A stretch of DNA of 64,000 bases. Source: Ichthyophis bannanicus. Taxonomy: Eukaryota > Chordata > Amphibia > Gymnophiona > Ichthyophiidae. A program made the translations under genes and the position numbers. The stretch covers positions 910,620,808 through 910,684,807 of the forward strand of contig CM066033.1 in NCBI GenBank assembly GCA_033557465.1, in the 5' to 3' direction. The notes beneath the pieces are model-generated. The model saw only the letters and a program-made list of their open reading frames with translations, was not told the DNA's origin and searched no databases. Below are positions 22,976-33,308 of the stretch, piece by piece. Numbering within the stretch: position 1 is the stretch's first letter; each line of letters opens with the position of its first letter.

Positions 22976-23858
22976 TCATAGTCTCCCTTCTCGAAAGTTA
23001 AAAGGTAGTACTGTGGATTTCCTTACCATCCCTCCTCCACTAATTAAATCAAACGCGATCATGCTATGATCACTATTGCCAAGTGGCCCCAACACCCTTA
23101 TCTCTTGCACCAGATCTGGTGTTCCACTAAAGACTAGGTCCAATATGGCTTCCCCTCTGGTCGGTTCATGAACCAGCTGCTCCAAGAAGCAGTCATTTAT
23201 TTCATCTAGGAACTTTGTCTCCCTAGCATATCCTGCCGTGACACTGACCCAGTCGATACTGGGGTAATTTAAATCACCCATTATTATTACTGTGCTGTAA
23301 CCTTTGTTAGCTTCCTTGATTTCTTTGAGCATTTCATCATCCATTTGTTCATTCTGGCCAGGAGATCGATGGTACACCCCCACTGCCATCGCCTTCCCCT
23401 TTTTACATGGAATTTCAATTCATAGAGCTTCTACAGCAAATTTTGTTTCCTGCAAAACTTTAATCCTTTCTGACTCAATGCCCTCTCTAACATAGAGCGC
23501 AACCCCTCCACCAATTTGATCAGCTCTATCATTACAATATAGTTTGTACCCAGATATCAGTGTCCCATTGGTTGTCCTCTTTCCACCATTTCTCTGAGAT
23601 TCCAATCCTATCTAGCCCCTCATTTAGTGCTATATATTCTAACTCTCCCATCTTATTGTTTAGACTTTTAGCATTTGCATACAAGCATTTTAGAGACTGT
23701 ATTTTATTCATATTAATCTGGCTATTGGTGGGCATGGGTAATTTGGAATCTTTAAGCTCTGTCTGCTCCATACTCAAGGGCATTTGGGCTACTTTACTCT
23801 TTTTTGGAACCTCTCTGCTTTTGGTATTATCCTTCAAGGATACATTGTTCCGAACCAT
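22976..23858 (-). pseudogene. CR1-I ORF2, N-terminus and endonuclease
   Basis: On the - strand the N-terminal block (23858-23532) has CLYANAKSLNNKMGELEYIA and GISEKWW. A second block has GGGVALYVREGIESERI. The endonuclease continues (23389-22976) with VGVYHRSPGQNE, IIMGDLNYPSIDW, GEAILDLVFSG and LGNSDHSMIAFDL, which are the CR1-type apurinic endonuclease catalytic motifs. It stops at 22976, where SINE-I interrupts the gene; the reverse transcriptase half is at 11813-13760. Frame changes near 23540 and a stop near 23400 break it. Confidence 0.88.
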
Positions 23859-23905
23859 GCGCTCTTGGGCGCCTGTCGACTTTTCCCTATTATCTAGTTT
23901 AAAAG

Positions 23906-24830
23906 CTAATCTATCTCCTTTTTAAAGGTTAATGCCAGCAGCCTGGTTCCATCCCGTTTAAGATGAAGCCCATCCCTTTGGAAGAGCCCCTCCTGTCCCC
24001 AGAATGTTCCCCAGTTCCTAACAAATCCAAAACCCTCATCCTTGCACCATTGTCTCATCCATGCATTGAGACGCTGGAGCTCTGCCTGCCTTTTGGGTCC
24101 TGCACGTGGAACGGGAAGCATTTCGGAGAGCGCTACCCTGGAGGTTCTGGATTTCAACTTCCTACCTAAAAGCCTAACTTTAATCTCCAGAACCTCCCTA
24201 CCACATTTTCCTATATCATTGGTACCGACATGTACCAAGACAGCAGACTCCTCCCCAGCACTCTCTAAGACCTTATCTAGGTGGCACGTGAGGTCCGCTA
24301 CTTTCGCACCAGGCAGGCATGTTACCAGGTGATCCTCACGTCCACCAGCCACCCAGCTATCTACATGCCTAATGATTGAATCACCAACTATAATGGCTGT
24401 CCTAACCTTTCCCTCATGGGCACATGGCCCTTGAGAAACGTCCTCGGTGTGAGAGGGTTTTACATCACCTGGAGGACAGGTCCTAGTTACAGGATCACTT
24501 CCTGCCACACGAGGGTGATGCTCTCCTGTCACGTGACCTCTCTCCTTCATGGCAACAGGGATGCTGCCAGACTGGAGGTGGGACTTTAGGACTGTATTGC
24601 TGTAGGTCTCATCTATGTACCTCTCTCTCTTTCTTATATCTTCCAAGTCTGCTACTCTAGCCTCTAGAGAATGGATTCATTCCCTGAGAGCAAAGAGCTC
24701 CTTGCACCTAGTGCACACGTAAGACCTCTCACCAACTGGGAGAAAATCATACATGTGACCCTCAATGCAAAAAACTGGAAAGCCCCCATCTCGCTGCTGG
24801 ACTGCTGCTGCATCTTAGTTTTAAGCTTGT
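23906..24830 (-). pseudogene. CR1-I ORF1 with zinc-finger N-terminus and SGNH/GDSL esterase domain
   Basis: The N-terminal part reads GERSYVCTRCKELFALRE with a Cys pair, followed by a stop, then a coiled-coil segment (LEARVADLEDIRKRERY). The C-terminal esterase reads IIVGDSIIRHVD with the catalytic Ser of the GDS block, CLPGAKVADL, VHVGTNDIG with the Asn of block III, and RDGLHLKRDG with the Asp and His of block V. CR1-clade ORF1 proteins are known to carry such esterases; their role in retrotransposition is not settled. The 24646-23906 stretch is open; the premature stop lies near 24673. Confidence 0.85.
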
Positions 24831-25815
24831 GTTTAGATCTGTAAGTTCTTTACTTACTAAGGGTTGCTGTGGATACTTATATTAATAAAAGTGTATCTAA
24901 TACGTTTAATATATCTTGTTCACCTGAAGCTTAATTAATCTCAGGTCCTTAATGTATGACTGATTTGGATAAAGAGCTGCAGCTGAGAGCAGCTCCTTCC
25001 CTTTAAGATGTTTAAGTACCTATAAAGCTATGATTATCCCAGGGGTGTGTGGGTGTTGGGGACGGAGGGAGGGAATTAAGACTTATTAAAAGAGGGTTGC
25101 TACACAGGTGCTTCTAAGGTAAGCTGTGACCAACTTCCTGAGTTAACCGTCCTTGCCTGGATAGAAGGAGTCTTTCAAAATGGCCTTTTGACCTGCCACC
25201 TGGCTTTAACACCTATTTAAAAGGTTTCACAGTTCTCTTGCTCCCTAGGTAGAAGGCCTCTTTGTAAAGGTCTCTAGAAGACTTTATTTATTGCTCAAAG
25301 AATACTGACCCTGTTTTGCCTTTTATGCTGTTATATTCTGATTTGATTTAAATTAAAGCTCTTTGCTGCTGCTGCTAGGCTCTGACTTAGTATGAAATGT
25401 AAACTAGAAGCTCTCTGCTGGGTTCTAAATTTAACCAGAAAGCTCTTCTGTATTTTAAATTTAATCTAAAAGCACTTTGCTGCTACTAGGCCCTGAACGC
25501 TCTAATGCCTTTGGGTCTGAGCAGTATATCAAATTCAATAAACATAAACATGAGTATTAAATTTAAACTACAAGCTCTCTGTTGGGTTCTAAATTTAACC
25601 AGAAAGCTCTCTTCTGTGATTCAGATTTAAACAAACTGCTGCTACTAGGCCCTGACTGATTTAACAAATACACTGGGTTCACAGATTAATCAGCAGCTTT
25701 AATCCAAAGAATTCCCTTCAGAAAAATTCCCAGAAGTATATACTCACTATTGCAGATCTCTCTCCAGAAGTAGCAGTCCCCTTTTGTAGTCCTTCAAGGC
25801 AAGGCAGGCAAAGAG
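24831..25815 (-). other. CR1-I 5' leader (probable)
   Basis: Non-coding, AT-rich, upstream of CR1 ORF1 on the - strand. It includes an imperfect ~160 bp tandem duplication (25360-25660). CR1-family LINEs often have promoter-bearing leaders, so I assign this stretch to CR1-I, but the 5' end near 25815 is a guess. Confidence 0.45.
25360..25660. repeat. Imperfect ~160 bp tandem duplication
   Basis: GGGTTCTAAATTTAACCAGA recurs near 25412 and 25570. The block GCTGCTACTAGGCCCTGA recurs near 25480 and 25640, with a related copy near 25365. Spacing is about 160 bases. It may be the monomer array of the CR1-I promoter. Confidence 0.65.
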
Positions 25816-25899
25816 AGAATTTGAAAAGAAGCTTACCATGGAAGCAGAAATTCATAATAAAAGCCTTTTCAAGTACATTTGTAGCACAAAAAAAACAAA

Positions 25900-26163
25900 C
25901 TGTGAGAGTGTAATTGGACCATTAGATATTAGAGAAGGTAAATTGGGCACTAAGGGAGGACTAGGTCATAGTGGAGAGAGTGAATGAATTCTTTGCATTG
26001 GTCTTTAGTGAAGAAGATATAGCTAAGTTACCAATGCCAGAAATGATATTTAAACCTGGAAGCTGTAATACAGAAATCACCTGGACCAGATGGTATACAT
26101 TCCTGGGTGCCGAAAGAACACAAAAATGATATTTCAGACCTACTATTAGTAATCTGTGACTCG
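25900..26163 (+). pseudogene. CR1 reverse transcriptase fragment (linker to RT start)
   Basis: In shifted frames the + strand reads VNEFFALVFSEEDIAKLPMPEMIFKP, then TWTR/PDGIH-like sequence, then EHKNDISDLLLVICD. This corresponds to 13048-13350 of CR1-I on the opposite strand. It is short and decayed. Confidence 0.7.
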
Positions 26164-27310
26164 GGCATCCTTTTCCTTTTCAGGTTGAAACTGTGTGATC
26201 TATTTCCAGATCAAGCAGCTTATCCTGTAGCCCCTTATTCTATTCCAGTTCTGCCACCAGATTCTGCAACAAATTCACAACCTCCAGCTGCTCCTTTTCT
26301 CCTGCCTCCTTGAGTCACCTTTCCACCTGATCTATGTTTGACCTAGTAGTTCAGCACTTTTCCTTCTCCTCCTCCTCCATGGTATTGAGTATTGCCCCCT
26401 TCACCCTGCTATTACCACCCTCCCTGATAATTCGGATAATTTTCTTCCTGAGCTGTAGCTGCAGCTGCATCTATAGTAAATTCAGCATGATGACAGCTCT
26501 TAGAGCACTTGTGCGTGCTCAGCTCCACCCCCTCTGACGGGAAGTTTGAATTGGAGGGGTGGCTTTGAGTGCATGTATTACTCTAAGGTCCACTGTTCTA
26601 CTGAGTTTACTATAGATATAACCATGGCCCAGGAGGTGGACATAGGTAGGGCGGTGGCAGAAGGGGATGAGGGGGAAGATACTGGACACCGAGAGGTGGG
26701 GAGAGACAGGATAGTGAAGGAGATACTGGACACCTGGATGGATAGTCAAGGAAGAGGAAATGTCACTGGCCAGCTCTGGACCTATCATTTCTTCAGTGGG
26801 AGGCCTGGGCTCCCCACCCACCATGACTGCTCTGCTCCCCCAGGTTATCATTTCTTTGGCAGGGGGAGCTTGGGTTATTCAAATTTGATCATTAGATCTC
26901 CTTACATATAGCTTTGCACCTGTGCAAAGAAATTGATATGTATGGTTGCCAGACAGATGGACTGACCCTTGACAACAGATGGTAATACCTGATGCGAACA
27001 TGCCTATCTTTTTTTTTTTTCTTCAGTTAACACATAGTCTATGGAACTTGCTGATGGAGAATGTAGTCAAAGTTAGTAGTATAACTGAGTTTCAAAATAA
27101 AAATGTTTGGACAGCTTTTTGGAGGATAGGTCCATACTGTTATTATCCAGACAGACTTGAATGTCCCCACTTCATTTTTCTGGGATAAATGAAAAGAATG
27201 GACTGTTCTGCTAAGATCTGTTTGGATTATTCCAGTCAACCAATTGCTTACTGTTAGAGACAGGATCCTGGGCTCAAGTAGTAATAATAATGGACTGTTG
27301 GTCTATCTCA
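26164..27310. other. Unassigned sequence with a decayed antisense acidic/coiled-coil stretch
   Basis: No PREB exon is recognisable. The complement of about 26190-26390 reads MEEEEKEKC, then a Glu/Leu/Lys-rich helical stretch with three stops, which could be the relic of a transposon-encoded protein. Positions 26540-26900 contain a Gly/Glu-rich + strand frame that I do not recognise. Confidence 0.35.
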
Positions 27311-27520
27311 GTATAGTTTATTTATTTTCTTTATTTAACAGGTTTTTTATATCGCTTTATCATTTCAGTCAAAGCGGTTTATATTGTAACTTACACTTGG
27401 TAAGATACATTAAACAGAGATTTTGATAACTTGGATGTTTTCTGCAGCAGAGGAGGGTTAAGTGACTTGCTGAAGGCCACAAGGAGTACTAGTGGGAATC
27501 AAACCATGGTCTCTTGGTTC
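27311..27520 (-). mobile_element. SINE-II: MIR/CORE-like SINE with L2 tail
   Basis: On the + strand it reads tail first: TTTATTTATT, then a diverged ATATCGCTTTATCATTTCAG segment matching the L2/SINE-I 3' tail, then AGAGGAGGGTTAAGTGACTTGC, the MIR-like core also seen near 22795. The tRNA head looks truncated. It ends about 40 bases upstream of the PREB exon acceptor. Confidence 0.65.
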
Positions 27521-27561
27521 CTTATTACTGTTGTTTCAATATGTGCCTTTATTCTTTACAG

Positions 27562-27634
27562 TGACTCTGGAACATTTCTTGGTTTGGGTACAGTGACAGG
27601 ATCAGTCGCCATTTATATCTCCTTTTCGCTCCAG
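27562..27634 (+). CDS. PREB: PREB, third-last coding exon
   Basis: PREB (the SEC12 homologue) is an ER membrane protein whose cytosolic WD40 propeller loads GTP on SAR1 to start COPII vesicle budding. This 73 bp exon encodes [18 protein letters not shown] and FSLQ, which I recognise as the C-terminal WD repeat of vertebrate PREB. It follows an acceptor TTCTTTACAG and ends at CAG|GTACAA. The upstream intron splits a codon after its second base (phase 2); the downstream intron is phase 0. Preceding exons were not found in 1-27561, so they lie outside the window or are too diverged to see. Confidence 0.93.
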
Positions 27635-28007
27635 GTACAATGTTGTCTTCTAAATCTACTTTGTGTCAAAACTCTCTGTTTGCCTAGAGTTTCATAGTTC
27701 TTGTATAGTTGCTTTGCTGAATTCAGTTCAGTGTGGTGAGCAATACTAGGCTCATTTTATTTCAGGCACATTAATGCCCATGATAGCTCTTTTTTAATTT
27801 CTCTTTGACCAGTGCCGAACTTTAAGGATTGTAGATGGGCATGGGATACTCTATTCCTTCTCCCTCAGACACACTTGCAGGGAGGCACTGTTTTTAGTCA
27901 CCTGAGCTCAGCAACTGCTTTCAGGGGACTCTTTCCAGTATCCACCTGCATCATTGAAACAGCATGATTTTAGCTGAAATATTGCTTTCTCTTTTTGTGT
28001 TCCTCAG

Positions 28008-28167
28008 AGGGTATACTATGTAAAGGAAGCTCATGGCATCGTGGTGACAGATGTAACTTTTCTACCAGAAACACGTCATGGACGAGAGCTCATAGGAGAT
28101 AATGAGGCTGCGTTGCTGAGTGTAGCTGTGGACAGTTGCTGTAAACTACATCTTATACGTAACCGAT
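28008..28167 (+). CDS. PREB: PREB, second-last coding exon
   Basis: 160 bp after acceptor TTCCTCAG. It starts in phase 0 with [20 protein letters not shown] and continues with [15 protein letters not shown], the last WD repeat region of PREB. The donor is T|GTATGT, leaving a phase-1 intron whose split codon is completed by the AT at 63606-63607. Without splicing, translation would stop 4 codons later at 28178-28180, before the membrane anchor. The 373-base intron before it (27635-28007) holds nothing I can name. Confidence 0.94.
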
Positions 28168-28459
28168 GTATGTTCCTATGAAATGTTCTATGTTTAGTCA
28201 TAAATTGTACTTAGCGTAGCAGCATTATGTTAGAGTGCTTTACATCACACGTGTGCTGACGGAGTTCACATTTTTTCAAGATCTGGGGTAAACAGTTGGT
28301 TCAGAGCTGTGATGGTATGTAATAGAGCACAGGTACACATCAGAATTGTTGGTGCATCCTCCAGAGAGGAATAGGTGCCACTGTGTATTGCTTTAAGGAA
28401 TGTAGGGAACAATATTTAATATTATGGTGAAATCTGGTAGTGAGTTACAGTTCTAATGT

Positions 28460-28520
28460 TCGAGTGGCTGTGATGCTCGCTATTAAGTGGGACAATTGGG
28501 TTTGATTCCTAAGCCAACTT
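28460..28520 (+). other. Possible tRNA-derived SINE head
   Basis: TGGCTGTGATGCTCGC resembles a pol III box A, and GGGTTTGATTCC about 30 bases later resembles box B. No SINE body is clear. The rest of 28168-28849 is unassigned. Confidence 0.3.
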
Positions 28521-28849
28521 CTATTCCTTATTGACGGCCTTTGGGATGGGGAGGGGGTATCATCAACCATACAATAGCAACACCTAGTGGCCTGACTCAA
28601 GATGCACTTATGTGGAATTCTAGATGGAGTTACAGAGTGTTTTGTCCCTTGCCAAGGACTGTCACTGCAGTATCTGGGAAGAAGAGGTTAAAAACAGTCC
28701 CCACGAAGACTAGTACTGATAGAGTTAGAATCCCAAAGATGTCAGATGAACTTCAGGGCCAAAATATCTTTCTCTCTCTCCCCAAAAATTGGTACATAAA
28801 AAAAAAGTATCACTAGTAGAAAGATCCCACTGATAAGACCCTATTTATT

Positions 28850-29517
28850 TTATTTATTTATTTAACAACTTTTATATACCGCGCTATTTGTTATCAGTGC
28901 GGTTCACATATAACGAGGGTGCACAGTCAGAAGACTGTTCTGTGCTTACATTGTAACAGGAGTTTAAACTTGGAGCTTACATTGTAACAGGAGTTTAAAC
29001 TTGGAGCAACAGGGTAACTATAAACATATGTACAAAATACAGTTAGATTAGGTTTGTATATACAAGGAGGGCTAAGGCAAGCTCAAAATACTTGTGACAG
29101 GGTAAGATTTGTGGACAATGGTGAGTGGGTGAGCAGAGGTGGGGTGGATGCTTGAGCAAAGTGAAGTAGGAAAATGTGGTGCTTGATTGCCTTACGGAAC
29201 TGAATAAGGTTTTTGATGGATCTAATTTCTGGTGGAAGTTCGTTCCAGCATTTTGGTGCGTAGAAGGCAAAGGTTCTTTTCTTGGTCGTCTGGGTTCACT
29301 TGATGGACTCTTTGGGGATGATCAAGGTGTTGTCGGTTACTGACCTTCTGATTCTGTTTTTCGGGGTGAGGGTGATAAGGTCACTGAGTGTCGTGGGGGC
29401 TAGGTTATTGATGATCTTGAAGATGATGAGAAGGATTTTGTATGTTAACCTGCAATGAATTGGTAGCCAGTGGAGTTCCTTAAGTATCGGGGTGATATGG
29501 TCTGATCTTGCTAAACC
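28850..29517 (-). mobile_element. L2-III: 3' remnant of an L2 LINE
   Basis: The L2 tail (ATTTATTTATTT, then ATATACCGCGCTATTTGTTAT on the + strand) starts at 28850. The RT C-terminus follows on the - strand, with SDHITPILKELHWLPIHCRLTYKILL and the LWNxLPP-type end in broken frames. It is truncated at about 29517. A 28-base unit beginning AGTTTAAACTTGGAGC is duplicated at 28960-29007. Confidence 0.85.
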
Positions 29518-29579
29518 ACTATTGTGAGAACTGTTCAGTTCTGGGGACCATATATACAAAAAGACGTTCACAAGTTGCA

Positions 29580-31915
29580 TGACCTGCACTATAAGGCAGA
29601 GACTGAATGAACAGGGAGAACTATTCAGGCAACTGGTAACGGAACCCACATCTGAAGGGGCCATACTGGACTTGGTGCTTACCAATGGTGAAAGTGTTTC
29701 TGATGTTATAGTGGGAGATCATTTTGCATCCAGTGATCACCAGATGGTGTGGTTCAGTATTAGGGTTACGGCTGTTAAAATCCATTCAAAAGTGATGGGC
29801 TTAGACCTTAGGAAAACTAACTTTGCCAGGATGGACCAATATCTCAGAGAGTCGTTAGCAGGATGGGAACTGCTGTGGGATGTAGAAAAACTGGGCAAAA
29901 CTGAAAAGGGATATTTTAAGGGCAACCAACCTTTTTGTTAAAATGGTAAATAAAAGGAAAAGGAAACTGCTGTGGTTTTCAAAAGAAGCAGGTGAAAAGG
30001 TGAAGAAAAAGAGGGAGGCTTTCATGAAATATAAGAGATCACAGAGAGAGGAAGACAGGCATCTATATATGGAAAAACTTACAGAAGCTAGCAGAATAGT
30101 CAGGAAAGCAAAGATTCAAAAAGAGGAGGAAATAGCCAATGCAATAAAATGGAGGGATAAGACATTTTTCAGATATTTTAGTAAGAAGAGGAAGGGCAAA
30201 AGTGGTATTGTCAGACTCAAGGGTGAAGGGGAGGAATATGTAGAAGCTGATGAGGATAAAGTGGAATTGCTTAACAAATATTTCTGTTCTGTGTTCACAG
30301 ATGAAGAGCCAGGAGCAGGACCTCAGAAAATATCCACAAACAGGAACAGAAGCAAGGGACATTTTGAACAATTTTCAGAAGACTGTGTTTGTGAGAAACT
30401 AGCTAAACTTAAAGTAGACAAAGCGATGGGACCCAGATGGAATACACCCTAGAATACTGAGGGAACTTGGGGACATTCTAGCAGCTCCACTGACTGACCT
30501 TTTCAATGCCTCGTTGGAGTCGGGAGTGGTGCCAAAGGACTGGAGAGAGACACGTGTTCCCTTTACACAAAAGCGGAAGGAAGGATGTGGTTGAAAACTA
30601 CAGGCTGGTTAGTTTAACTTCGGTGGTGAGTAAATTATTGGAAGCACTGCTGAAAGAGAAAATATTGAGGTTTCTGGAGTCCAGCGGATTACAGGATCCA
30701 AGGCAGCATGGATTCACCAGAGGCAGGTCTTGTCAGACAAATCTGATTGATTTCTTTGACTGGGTGACCAGGGAGTTGGACCCAGGGAGAGCCCTAGATG
30801 TGGTGTATTTAGATTTCAGTAAAGCCTTTGACACCGTTCCTCACAGGCAACTTATAAACAAACTGAGCAACCTAGGGATGGACCCTAAAGATACTTCTTG
30901 GGTTAGAAATTAGTTGAGTAGGAGACAACAAAGGGAACAGGTAAATGGAGCTCACACTGAGGAGAAGGAGCTTACCAGTGGTGTGCCCCAGGGATCTGTC
31001 CTTGGTCCAATTCTTTTTAACATCTTTGTTAGTGATATAGCTGAAGGGCTGTCTAGTAAGGTTTGCCTCTTTGCGGATGATACCAAAATCTGCAATAGAG
31101 GAGACACCCAGGAAGATGTAGATAACATGAGGAGGGATCTAGCTAAGGTTGAAGAATGGTTTAGAATTTGGCAGCTGAGTGTTAATGTTAAAAAATGCAA
31201 GGCCATGCATTTGGGCTGCAGCAATCCAAGGGAGCAATATAGTATACTATATGGGGTCTACTAAAGAAGAGCGGGACCTAGATGCGATTGTGTCTGATGA
31301 TCTTAAAGTAGCTAAACAGGTATAAGAGGTGACAGCAAAAGCTAGAAGGATGCTTGGGTGCATAGGGAGAGGAATGGCCAGCAGAAGAAAGGAGGTGATA
31401 GTGCCTCTGTTTAGTCTTTGATGCGACCTCATTTGGAGTATTGTGTGCAATTCTGGAGACCGCACCTTCAAAAGGATATAAACAGGTTGGAGTCAGTACA
31501 GAGGGTGGCTACTAAAGCGGTTAGTGGTCTTCGTTATAAAGCATATGAGGACAGACTTAACGGTCTTAATATGTACACCTTACAGGAAAGGCGGAATAGA
31601 GGTGATATGATTGAGATGTTTAAATACCTCCGTGGTATAAATGCACAGGAGGAGAGCCTCTTTCGATTGAAAGCAAGCTCTGCTACAAGGAGACATGGGA
31701 TGAGGGTGAAAGGGGATAGACCCAGGAATAATATGCGGAAATATTTTTTTACGGAAAGAGTGGAGGTGGTAGAGATGAGGACAGTGTCTGAAATCAAAAA
31801 AGTATGGAACAAACACAGAGGATCTCTAAAGGAAAAGAACGACTGTCGTAGTGGTAGATATGGAAGGGCAGACTAGATAGGCCATGTGGTGTTTTTCTGC
31901 CGTCATGTTTCTAAA
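29580..31915 (+). mobile_element. CR1-II: CR1 LINE remnant, sense to PREB
   Basis: A 5'-truncated CR1 with endonuclease C-terminus, linker, reverse transcriptase and a short 3' UTR that includes GGCCATGTGGTGTTTTTCTGCCG. It belongs to a different subfamily from CR1-I. Positions 29518-29579 read like a stray piece of CR1 RT (QFWGPYIQKDVHKL). Confidence 0.85.
29597..31876 (+). pseudogene. CR1-II ORF2 remnant
   Basis: In order: RLNEQGELFRQLVTEP and FASSDHQMVWFSI (endonuclease end); VNKRKRKLLWFSKEAGEKVKKKREAF (linker); KLVDKAMGP-like, GFTRGRSCQTNLIDFFDWV, VYLDFSKAFDTVPHRQL, SGVPQGSVLGPILFNIFVSD, LFADDTKIC (catalytic Asp pair near 31074-31082); then MRPHLEYCVQFWRPHLQKD and RRNRGDMIEMFKYLRGI to the end. 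Stops at 29939-29941, 30911-30913 and 31262-31264, and frame changes near 30450 and 31300-31420, make it non-functional. Confidence 0.88.
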
Positions 31916-31959
31916 GATGTATTTTCTAGAAGAAAAAGGAAATAAAATACATTCAAATA

Positions 31960-32195
31960 TATAGCACGCTTCAGTACCAGAAGGTAGCACTTTCTATGAA
32001 AGGGAAACCCAAAACAAGGGGTCATCCTGTGAAACTTAAAGGGAAGAAAGTTCAACAACTCTGTGAAAAAAAGTATTTTCACTGAGAGGGTAGTGAACTC
32101 TTGGAATGGCGTTCGATAGAGACGATAGGAGACAACATTGTGAAAAAATTCAAGCATACATAAGATAGACATAAAGGTCTGTGTGAGTGTATATA
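31960..32195 (+). mobile_element. CR1-III: CR1 C-terminal fragment
   Basis: Decayed frames read SIFTERVVNSWNGVR preceded by a Lys/Arg-rich stretch, matching the ERVVNxWNxLP ending of CR1 ORF2 proteins. It overlaps nothing else I can identify. Confidence 0.65.
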
Positions 32196-32374
32196 ATGGG
32201 AATAAAACCTGTGTGGAATAGTTGGCTGGTAAAAAAAAAAAAGTAGTTTGGGTAGACCAGGTAATCCTTTATTAGCATGGTCTACCATGGTAATGCATTT
32301 TGGCAGTGGATACTGTTACTGGTCTATACATTTTGTTTATAAGGTGGCTTATATTAGTGCAAAGAATTGATATA

Positions 32375-32952
32375 TGTGAAGGCACATTTTATTTATTTAT
32401 TTATTTTTGTAAATTATTTTTTATTGTGCTTCAATACTTAGCAAACATCAAGATTTCCAACACACTGTCAACAGCTCCCGTTAATATCAAATGAGCTCCA
32501 TCTCCCCCCCCCCCTCCCCAATTAACCCAAGGGCAACATAATGGGTCTCAGCATAACAGCACACCCAGTTTATATTTATTCCCTTCCCACCACAACTACT
32601 TTTCAGAATAGCCCTCGTCGTCCTCTATAACTTTTAACATCCCATCCTCAATAAACCCAATCAAACACAGTCACCTCCCCCTCCCTCCATAACTCACCTT
32701 CACCTTCATTGGTGTCTGTCTACAAATTGCTTCCTCATCTGATGTAGCCTAAACGCAGCCACTTTGCTTCATCTGTACATATCATACATCGTCTCCCACC
32801 ACTCTGTTATCCCTGGTGGACCCCCTTGACACCACCTCCCCGCAATCAACCACCTAGCAGCCAGCATTCCAAATGCAACAAATTTCGTCTGCTCATTTCT
32901 AGTACTCCCAGTTGCCAAGATCAACAACCCCCAAACAGGACTAAGCTCCAAA
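32375..32952 (-). mobile_element. L1 3'-end remnant, antisense
   Basis: The complement of 32951-32769 encodes FVAFGMLAARWLIAGRW, then GPPGITEWWETMYDMYR, similar in kind to the L1 ORF2 C-terminal region after the zinc knuckle. The 3' UTR follows on the - strand with CAATAAAAAATAA and ends in (AAAT)n at 32375-32405. A C-rich run at 32505-32518 lies in this UTR. Confidence 0.65.
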
Positions 32953-32954
32953 TT

Positions 32955-33217
32955 ACAGTTATGATCAACATTATTGGACCCTTGCAGTTCAACCCCTTAA
33001 TGTTCAATATTTCCTTGAAAAAAAAAGTGGCCTTGGACTATATATATGCACATATTTGACACATACAAGAATCAAATAGAACAAGACCAATTAAAAAAGG
33101 AAATTGTATAAAAATTGTGACAGTGCCAGAACATGATTATTTCTCAAAAAATTGTGAGAATTTTCTGAAAAAAAACCCAAACAGCTCTCTCTGAAATATT
33201 GTCTTGTCTGAATGCTT
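32955..33217. mobile_element. Tc1/mariner-like terminal fragment (possible MITE)
   Basis: ACAGTTATGATCAACATTATTGG at 32957 resembles the reverse complement of the right end of the Tc1 remnant at 55585-55612. No transposase sequence is present. The rest, to the palindrome border at 33218, is unassigned. Confidence 0.4.
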
Positions 33218-33263
33218 GGAAACACACGGAGCAAGAGTGTAGGTGACACAAGCGCTTTTATTG

Positions 33264-33308
33264 AAATCCCCAACGCGTTTCGGCAGGATTGCCTTCCTCA
33301 GGAGGTTA
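33264..33308 (-). ncRNA. Hammerhead ribozyme-like motif, PLE-2 left arm
   Basis: The complement reads CTGAGGA, a GGC/GCC stem, GAAAC, then GCGTT and GGGG, as in the right arm (40113-40156). The upstream stem I strand is CCTC instead of CCCC, so stem I is weaker here. Confidence 0.6.

Larger units (their letters stand above)
8848..25815 (-). mobile_element. CR1-I: antisense CR1 LINE, split by an L2 and a SINE/DIRS nest
   Basis: Read on the - strand, 5' to 3': leader with tandem repeats (25815-24831), ORF1 (24830-23906), ORF2 endonuclease (23858-22976), [SINE-I with DIRS-C], linker and reverse transcriptase (13760-11813), [L2-I], 3' UTR (9049-8848). The 3' UTR has the widespread CR1-type sequence containing CATACTGGGTCAGACCA on the + strand, and ends in a short TTATGTTC-type tail. 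The protein continues in the right order across both interruptions, so these pieces are one element. The 5' border is approximate. Confidence 0.85.

Noticed and set aside
1..27561. Upstream PREB exons
   Set aside because: I looked for sequence encoding earlier WD repeats of PREB before 27562 and found none I could support.
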